Below are positions 38,001 to 38,875 of a stretch of DNA of 38,875 bases, in pieces (positions within the stretch are counted from its first letter, which is position 1; each line of letters begins with the position of its first letter). The stretch is from Methanobacteriota archaeon (GTDB lineage: Archaea > Thermoplasmatota > Poseidoniia > Poseidoniales > Poseidoniaceae): assembly GCA_002710015.1 (NCBI GenBank), contig PAOW01000029.1, positions 1 to 38,875 on the forward strand. The letters are read 5' to 3'. The notes beneath the pieces were generated by a model, which was given only the letters and a program-made list of their open reading frames with translations, searched no databases and was not told the origin of the DNA. A program made the position numbers and the translations under genes.

Positions 38001-38875
38001 CGATCGAAGTTTGGTGACGCGCTTGTAGATGTGTAAGCACGTGTATCTGTTAAAGATACTGTCATCTTCTTGTCATCGCCAGCGTTTGCTGCGTCATCAA
38101 CAAAGAACCAGTATGGGCTTGCTGGGGCAGATGCTGTGCTCGGTGTTCCAGATCCGCCAGATGGGCTTGTCCCCAAGTTGGGAGTTGAGGCTAGGTCCCT
38201 GTATGCCCAGAAATACTTGACATAATCTCCAGTTGATATGCTACCTGTAGAAGCACGGAATGAACAATCTGTCGCTCCGCTGCCACATGTGCCAATGCTT
38301 GTAGCCTTGACAGCTGTGTAGGATCCATTGTTTATGGAGTAGTGCAAGTGAGGTGCACCCGAAGATGTAGTATCTATACCACCGTTGTCCTGTAGGTTGG
38401 TGAAGAATGTTCTCTCGCCTTCCTTGTAGGAGGTGATTCCGGTGTAAGGTACGAATCCATCAGTAGGAGGTGTTGTATCAGATCCTCCTGAGTATGTAAC
38501 CTGTATGTAGCTCATCGTAGTTCCTGTGTTGTAGGAATAGTAGTAGATTGTGCTGCCTACTGGGTACTTTGCACTCATACCAATAGTTCCGCCATTGTTT
38601 ATTGCACTTACAACGTAGTTGTGGCTACCTGTTGACGAGGAACATGCTGTTCCGCTGCTGCTACATAGGTTTGCAGTCTTCCAGCCGGTTCCTGTTGAGT
38701 AGGTTCCCGCTGATGCTGAGTTGCCCATTGAGCTAATCATCTGAAGTGCCGCTGTGCTACCATATCCTGTTGTTAGGGTTGTAAGAGCTTGGCTCGAACA
38801 AGTAGCTGATGCAACTGTCCATGAGTATCTGGATGCAGTTCCACACTTCTCCATTACTGTTGCAGTTATTGAAGA
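26081..38875 (-). CDS. Giant beta-helix surface protein with cupredoxin domain and C-terminal pilin-like module, 5' partial
   Basis: The frame is open to the right edge, so the protein exceeds 4,260 residues and its N terminus is missing. Numbers count from the Met at 38854. Domains in order: Ser/Tyr/Cys-rich beta modules, two of them repeated after DTTPP/DTTAP (about 126 and 508); parallel beta-helix from about 900; a carboxypeptidase-regulatory-like domain (about 1350-1450); more beta-helix to about 2620, with NosD/PbH1-type coils such as IENNEFVDV. A cupredoxin domain (about 2637-2735) follows, then further beta-helix, a CBM9/DOMON-like domain (about 2947-3136) and cadherin-like modules (about 3211-3305 and 3650-3780). 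A TM lies at about 4046-4065, then an acidic loop and an archaeal pilin-type helix (about 4088-4116) with a 140-residue tail. I infer a cell-surface protein for adhesion, glycan binding or copper/redox chemistry. There is no internal stop or frameshift. Confidence 0.88.
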   Translation of the reverse strand, partial: SSITATVMEKCGTASRYSWTVASATCSSQALTTLTTGYGSTAALQMISSMGNSASAGTYSTGTGWKTANLCSSSGTACSSSTGSHNYVVSAINNGGTIGMSAKYPVGSTIYYYSYNTGTTMSYIQVTYSGGSDTTPPTDGFVPYTGITSYKEGERTFFTNLQDNGGIDTTSSGAPHLHYSINNGSYTAVKATSIGTCGSGATDCSFRASTGSISTGDYVKYFWAYRDLASTPNLGTSPSGGSGTPSTASAPASPYWFFVDDAANAGDDKKMTVSLTDTRAYTSTSASPNFDRQMTYYEDSEEYVFEFDTSACGTGSSSCFYTSSYYFYSQWKVKWTSTVPSGYNGMGGTVVDTTNLHSADAGGYLTMSADDGPGMNLIFLYDSTKKQWAMVGLGTDTGIEEPLTSGTSPNVRSTYGYTKAYLVDIPGDITGSFGEFEWNATYSTSKSNWMCVGSNGWFYFFRSTSSNPTCTSSYYYIYSPSYRWSGFSLGGGYYSPIASTGGVLYKVAKVAPEPDTTAPLVDHSAMRDSHSRDRTFTFGITDGGEPPTGINTSTTVGVGPTLYYRVTDADGTVNNWQSTLLSPSGQRTTCATVKCDWSADLEDLERGSSVEYYITVKDTSTAASGTNTNTTSTNSFEVGDPNKMFVVEWHDMGYTSTYQCTYQVIMYDVTNEIEFHYDSGCQATYDYATVGYQDQTRTKGATVRTSAGYLNGANPHSANYRISTDSSGHAWETFDMGLTELPTYDTAISGASNGQPYGYYCVSNYYWNQYKSGCSANIDLPDDFVFEYFGKEYNGSDSKNRVHIGRMGNMYLKDDGSTALERSITSWYSNMPNLPYSSSSYSKPGNIAPWWGYYSSYYCYDTTNIDCSVRTRVIPFEGKGTDISADITQPTTWSKIDSPIRVNPSSASGYLSIGADLTIEAGTVVQVAPGKGLSFDGTCSEFTAEGNATDPVVFEGQQQATWKGLAFTAACSSGTDDRHEMSYVDFKNTSDAAIAAGSRHGNSPSSNANVGNFTMDHVTFTNVGTAFKHGSGQGTILTMSDFEINDASDACFDLAEDSVVTLRDGEMNDCNSNGNSWGGAVINYPGSTAGALVMENIDIDDSMVNLVDVDFATVWMSNVTATTTSTQVGTVLGAAGAGTGSSTYVFNMNADGYADATINSLDSVELRDVDWGSADVSIVPGGSSSTAAGPSGDNAVISNFESDDLTMTRIAPTMDDITIGQLSILGNSPSNIGILGSNWDTDGISVSGCGYKVIIDTVTTDYVAGSCSNSAAPNTIMLSDVTATYTGTMNALYARNSGITIGEGSVTMPSSYDKMAKASTNGRIILIDVNQIDSSGTSSDCESASDCDVSSSSSGAIYFGGLATVKVFKLLPSGKDYKEGHTVQATAVDAGSPMFMVGTHKTDANGEASVWVLTANDAGDTYSDHNLVAFGPSGQNETMVTDSWYPGSFEVGDTIELRLEPAPVTLNGTNMDCAYLLTNPDAILGYDGSIASGGTNTYTWEGKVTMTGDLNVDDCNIVMRSVFRVASDATNSPKLTISDGGSLTFESTATDTGTLKASSSTYPLLLDIDGGNLAVDGGVIMDVLGGINLDSGVMTVSNSATIYGNSGAAADEATLHVNGGVLDWDDSTIMNSGQTGIGLMVEQSATADVDNIVVKNAAVGMHMVNSAPTVDGFTLTDNDVGIDVEGSMSLPTIYRSPRLSGESTGWTTYAIDLTTYMGDSDYLQVGWNAVYAGGNAHPRYNYATSKYYMITDNLNVELTDTDGNSWNVTNSAMTGYYQYPASYNCNTYGYSYGPAGWGYTYREPAGFDWVATDNTPSGNYPIQYWSQYSPSWMYSGVYTPPQGLTGYYNVCVAYAYSYYTSPGDDARLTFPIVDVSDPSIASAKLYVDVLHNRADNYQDRLEIVARAGDDPSDLGSFARESGVPTISSGTITGADNGIEVGGNFAAVELDDITVTSPVTSGLEITGSAAATVTDLTVTGGTYGVLAGAGASGTVDLSNVDISGTSSSGVYYIKNMNGELSGTIASSAGSAIKFGSATTNDISYSNMNLATNAIGIETAGSGTIDVIDSTFGNSQDVLITGSASVNFVEGTVDTASVSVTGNGLFSRMRTVDINVVADTNAVSGANVILKNAQGEMTGSSVTDSSGDALDMRFVTTKIDSAGTTTMSLAGYEAVTVSKVGTYSYSNPSTNSGDFRYSFDNLSLSDSPGNTHNMDLTDSVDARICYSFTSSSYNNLDRCAGYLSTSGSRTYNSGLVEYGYYGATPQSFQNKVVMVDTGIWYIDGDTDNTFDGSTFLVTGARNSDDAMQLWSTSPYGARMKAHNTEWVSLAVDDGDAQGIKIGYNGWNDVVPDIQNSTISGLATIVTTFGPKYTWRSSPWEADFFNIQNNTLTAFHNPGDISSQALQYHCLNAGGNNTTIMNNVIKNCGVGLSLRRTGFTYYHAQSFWGADDAIIENNEFVDVGHVAIWFTLNSYTEGAEIRNNEFTGSSMPTYAVYAQDRTATDMLVESNTIENAQRAVYLRGALDWDIRENTITGDGDSSNAGIYVLNGYGEIDGNTLVDADGGILVDGIQFGYNANVTNNDISQSTGRNAPAAVGIWAEDCGSSVINTGGNTISTMENSIVTDGCDLVDEGSTLTARGGAGGAVYTVRMLSDVFSPSSLTISTGDTVRWRSVEYWNNTNSGHNVQSNDTDAGGSPLWSSGSAQSIMNIGSTYLKTFNTAGTYEYHCGIHTWMYGSITVSNSTSSGFASVGVNVVGTTDEITLDGTSVSGYGTAIEQFGGSMTLMGDALLSGGEYAAYAEDTDVVVDGASLIADTTGSAMYVTGTSSFDATDMDTSGQYGLNIDAVDFRWNGGDSDATTSLLADGGAEGSVENVTWADSTTQIHAGSYTTVTSVGNTVDASKLVIDATAVVHEGNLLDLDVTHKGGSATDIGLLIQSTDGAQAAYVSPAYRAPFMTADGDLDEWYGNVKNPSDDAMPGVMSSDDAGEDFLATWDANNLYLALTGVDMGSADLQIYIDSSTGGDTTGDSWYVSHSLPFAADYVFWAEDGSSSQNSGLKVNGFTGWSDVTNSCSGLSSYIGHSSDTDTEIAIPWNCIGEPSSTVRMIVIVQDESTGAIQSVHPDQTVATGSVGQTFTDELTLLMGHGDLAEGDDLRNHLLIYRSYVGSNTPSDAKTYDISVKVDAPCAEDWGTITSVDMSTNVAESIDIKRACPVIQNLVDITVNEDSGAYTLTLTDKADDVQDEENTLTWTVADDTDPSLSPTMLLDSGLSSQTMTITPDNDQFGSYVFHFGVEDSHGLTDSATITFNVLNVNDAPIICNTERTDCMPVFADDGDGNLNVLDEGFGSVSKVLGSAANATGSYVIDMASNDMANEQPQVYTWGASIKSEDVSVEPYWVQKKYNSVAAMFAEAGDAVTALGGFQDIAMTGDPSSISPNGTYVLPTLNDVGLLTYLLAQNGCGSVWYQEYMDSSGNKVTAVRSDDGCDSTIDANAKVYQSLNYTLFWQEAFGIDVTSFDTTWDEIFPNGYTTTGGYDPCPAFTVTVVNNELTITENAANELGGECTIVLTLKDDGGYCQNTYLGRTADVRAACVGYTWLINYPYQVAPGVTVAVTGCYNLYTNRLIPEFLADGTPTGYTEDVCLGYEWLDENVDAQNFEVNFSVTPVNDAPEVLEWDRQAGVVISDGNGDVPNFPWKITLTEDDQNVDNLTYDLSAMKHDNDHEDNDLVWTIVKTDTCNYEDYFAATINGDDISFDLIKDATTNAPEWEVDYLNNGGIHQKNPLSGEFCPITLELHDTATAPSYIPNYDMPTANYQQGEDSVTLYVRVDNVAENVPDYYLDSELGFNYNEVTNIMPKTFVPTTVTIGHGGDEGPYNYDHMLEVTFHSNGYNSDDPTGDEYVTLGTQYVVPPAYGETLEVTDFVYITSTSNKIWVEVDVLTCVDEACDMTATPEDRFFGYAFPHAHACIDSNGEQGEAWSCPGESGSSSVDEDGNPSAITLENKRRPMLEDQDWCNNLMSTDDNGTDCAQPRTFGKTTEASGQNLPTVVRLIGTADVPSFAPTIIAISAAGLFVSALVLQSRREEEEQSLEEMTLDSDEQAVSPVIATILMVAITVVLSGVIYVWASSLADTSAKGVPRMTFDVDSSAITDGSEAFHRITVTGSQVELATQAIVVTMEYSDVNGDTISNKYNLADTTVYGFYPGNSDSLVTFTDAVGSEGGAVKSSFDTGDTIYISAVDEDGNVLSNIYVSISYVPPSGSGSVLRTWSSL
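26084..26617 (-). other. Archaeal type IV pilin-like module fused in frame to the giant protein
   Basis: From the ATG at 26617 the frame would read as a complete 178-residue prepilin. It has a short acidic leader (MTLDSDEQ), then AVSPVIATILMVAITVVLSG and VIYVWASSL. This matches the N-terminal hydrophobic segment of archaeal pilins (Pilin_N/DUF1628 type), including the SPVI motif after the presumed cleavage site. About 140 beta-rich residues follow. No stop codon separates it from the giant protein, whose own transmembrane helix ends about 15 residues earlier (QSRREEEEQSLEE). It could be a true fusion, a processed polyprotein, or a pilin also made from the internal ATG. No strong Shine-Dalgarno element is seen before that ATG. 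Confidence 0.75.
29450..30016 (-). other. CBM9/DOMON-like domain inside the giant protein
   Basis: The segment begins TADGDLDEWYGNVKNPSDDA and continues with FLATWDANNLYLALTGVDM, LQIYIDSSTGGDTTG and TEIAIPWNCIG. This is the pattern of carbohydrate-binding module family 9 and related DOMON-like beta sandwiches, which bind sugars or heme at the cell surface. It is about 190 residues long and follows the last beta-helix stretch. Ligand specificity cannot be told from sequence. Confidence 0.6.
30654..30945 (-). other. Cupredoxin (plastocyanin/halocyanin-like) domain inside the giant protein
   Basis: The domain opens with FSPSSLTISTGDTVRWRS and closes with GTYEYHCGIHTWMYGSITV, the two hallmark strands of plastocyanin-like proteins. 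All four type-1 copper ligands are in place: His2675 (SGHNV), Cys2719, His2722 and Met2725, with C-x2-H-x2-M spacing. The roughly 100-residue length fits a single small blue-copper domain. It interrupts a run of parallel beta-helix coils and lies outside the membrane. Expected roles are copper binding or electron transfer at the cell surface. Confidence 0.85.
31030..31840 (-). repeat. Parallel beta-helix (PbH1/NosD-like) repeat block in the giant protein
   Basis: Successive coils of roughly 20-25 residues carry the pattern (I/V)xxN-x-(I/F)-x-(D/N/G) and alternating hydrophobics: IMNNVIKNCGVGLSLRR, IENNEFVDVGHVAIWF, IRNNEFTGSS, VESNTIENAQRAVYLRG, IRENTITGDG, IDGNTLVDADGGILVDG and VTNNDISQSTG. 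This is the asparagine-ladder signature of right-handed beta-helices found in surface adhesins and polysaccharide-active proteins. No catalytic residues of a lyase were identified. The block ends directly before the cupredoxin domain. Confidence 0.75.

Overview
The window looks like a genomic segment from a planktonic euryarchaeon, most likely Marine Group II (Poseidoniales) or a close relative. The evidence is a set of archaeal information-processing genes: the DNA polymerase D small subunit, Pelota, GatD and a tRNA-Val. These sit among very large secreted proteins with thrombospondin-type-3 repeats, GCTDS repeats, C-terminal membrane anchors and an archaeal pilin-type segment. Genes are densely packed, and TATA-like boxes lie about 25 nt upstream of several start codons, which suits archaeal leaderless transcription. 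The lineage assignment is inferred from gene content, not from a marker-gene tree.

Layout. Positions 1-7071 (+) hold the 3' part of a giant surface protein, followed by a 12-TM RND/MMPL-type protein. Positions 7074-9602 (-) hold a membrane-anchored subtilisin-like protease. Positions 9737-13547 (+) hold a beta-carbonic anhydrase, a two-TM miniprotein, GatD and a divergent acyl-CoA carboxylase carboxyltransferase. Positions 13548-16942 (-) hold aroE coupled to an anchored surface protein with an alpha/beta-hydrolase-like head. Positions 17040-19646 (+) hold two tiny membrane proteins, an NfeD-like protein and a flotillin. Positions 19711-22745 (+) hold formate-tetrahydrofolate ligase, Pelota and a small unknown protein. 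Positions 22746-25020 (-) hold the PolD small subunit and a PncC/CinA-C protein. A tRNA-Val(UAC) is at 25097-25172 (+) and a HAD phosphatase at 25211-25870 (-). Positions 26081-38875 (-) hold a giant surface protein of more than 4,260 residues that continues past the right edge.

The most unusual object is this right-hand giant gene. It encodes, in order, repeated Cys-containing beta modules, long stretches of parallel beta-helix, an embedded blue-copper (cupredoxin) domain with all four type-1 copper ligands, a CBM9/DOMON-like domain, cadherin-like modules and a transmembrane segment. An in-frame archaeal type IV pilin-like module (AVSPVIATILMVAITVV) then forms the C terminus. This suggests a copper-binding surface giant fused to, or processed into, a pilin. 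A 210-nt spacer with three strong inverted repeats follows it.

No gene-free stretch exceeds about 300 nt. The larger gaps (9603-9736, 10452-10605, 16943-17039, 25871-26080) hold promoters or hairpins, described in the entries. I saw no rRNA, CRISPR array, insertion sequence or integrase. All functional statements come from motif reading by eye. No database search was run.
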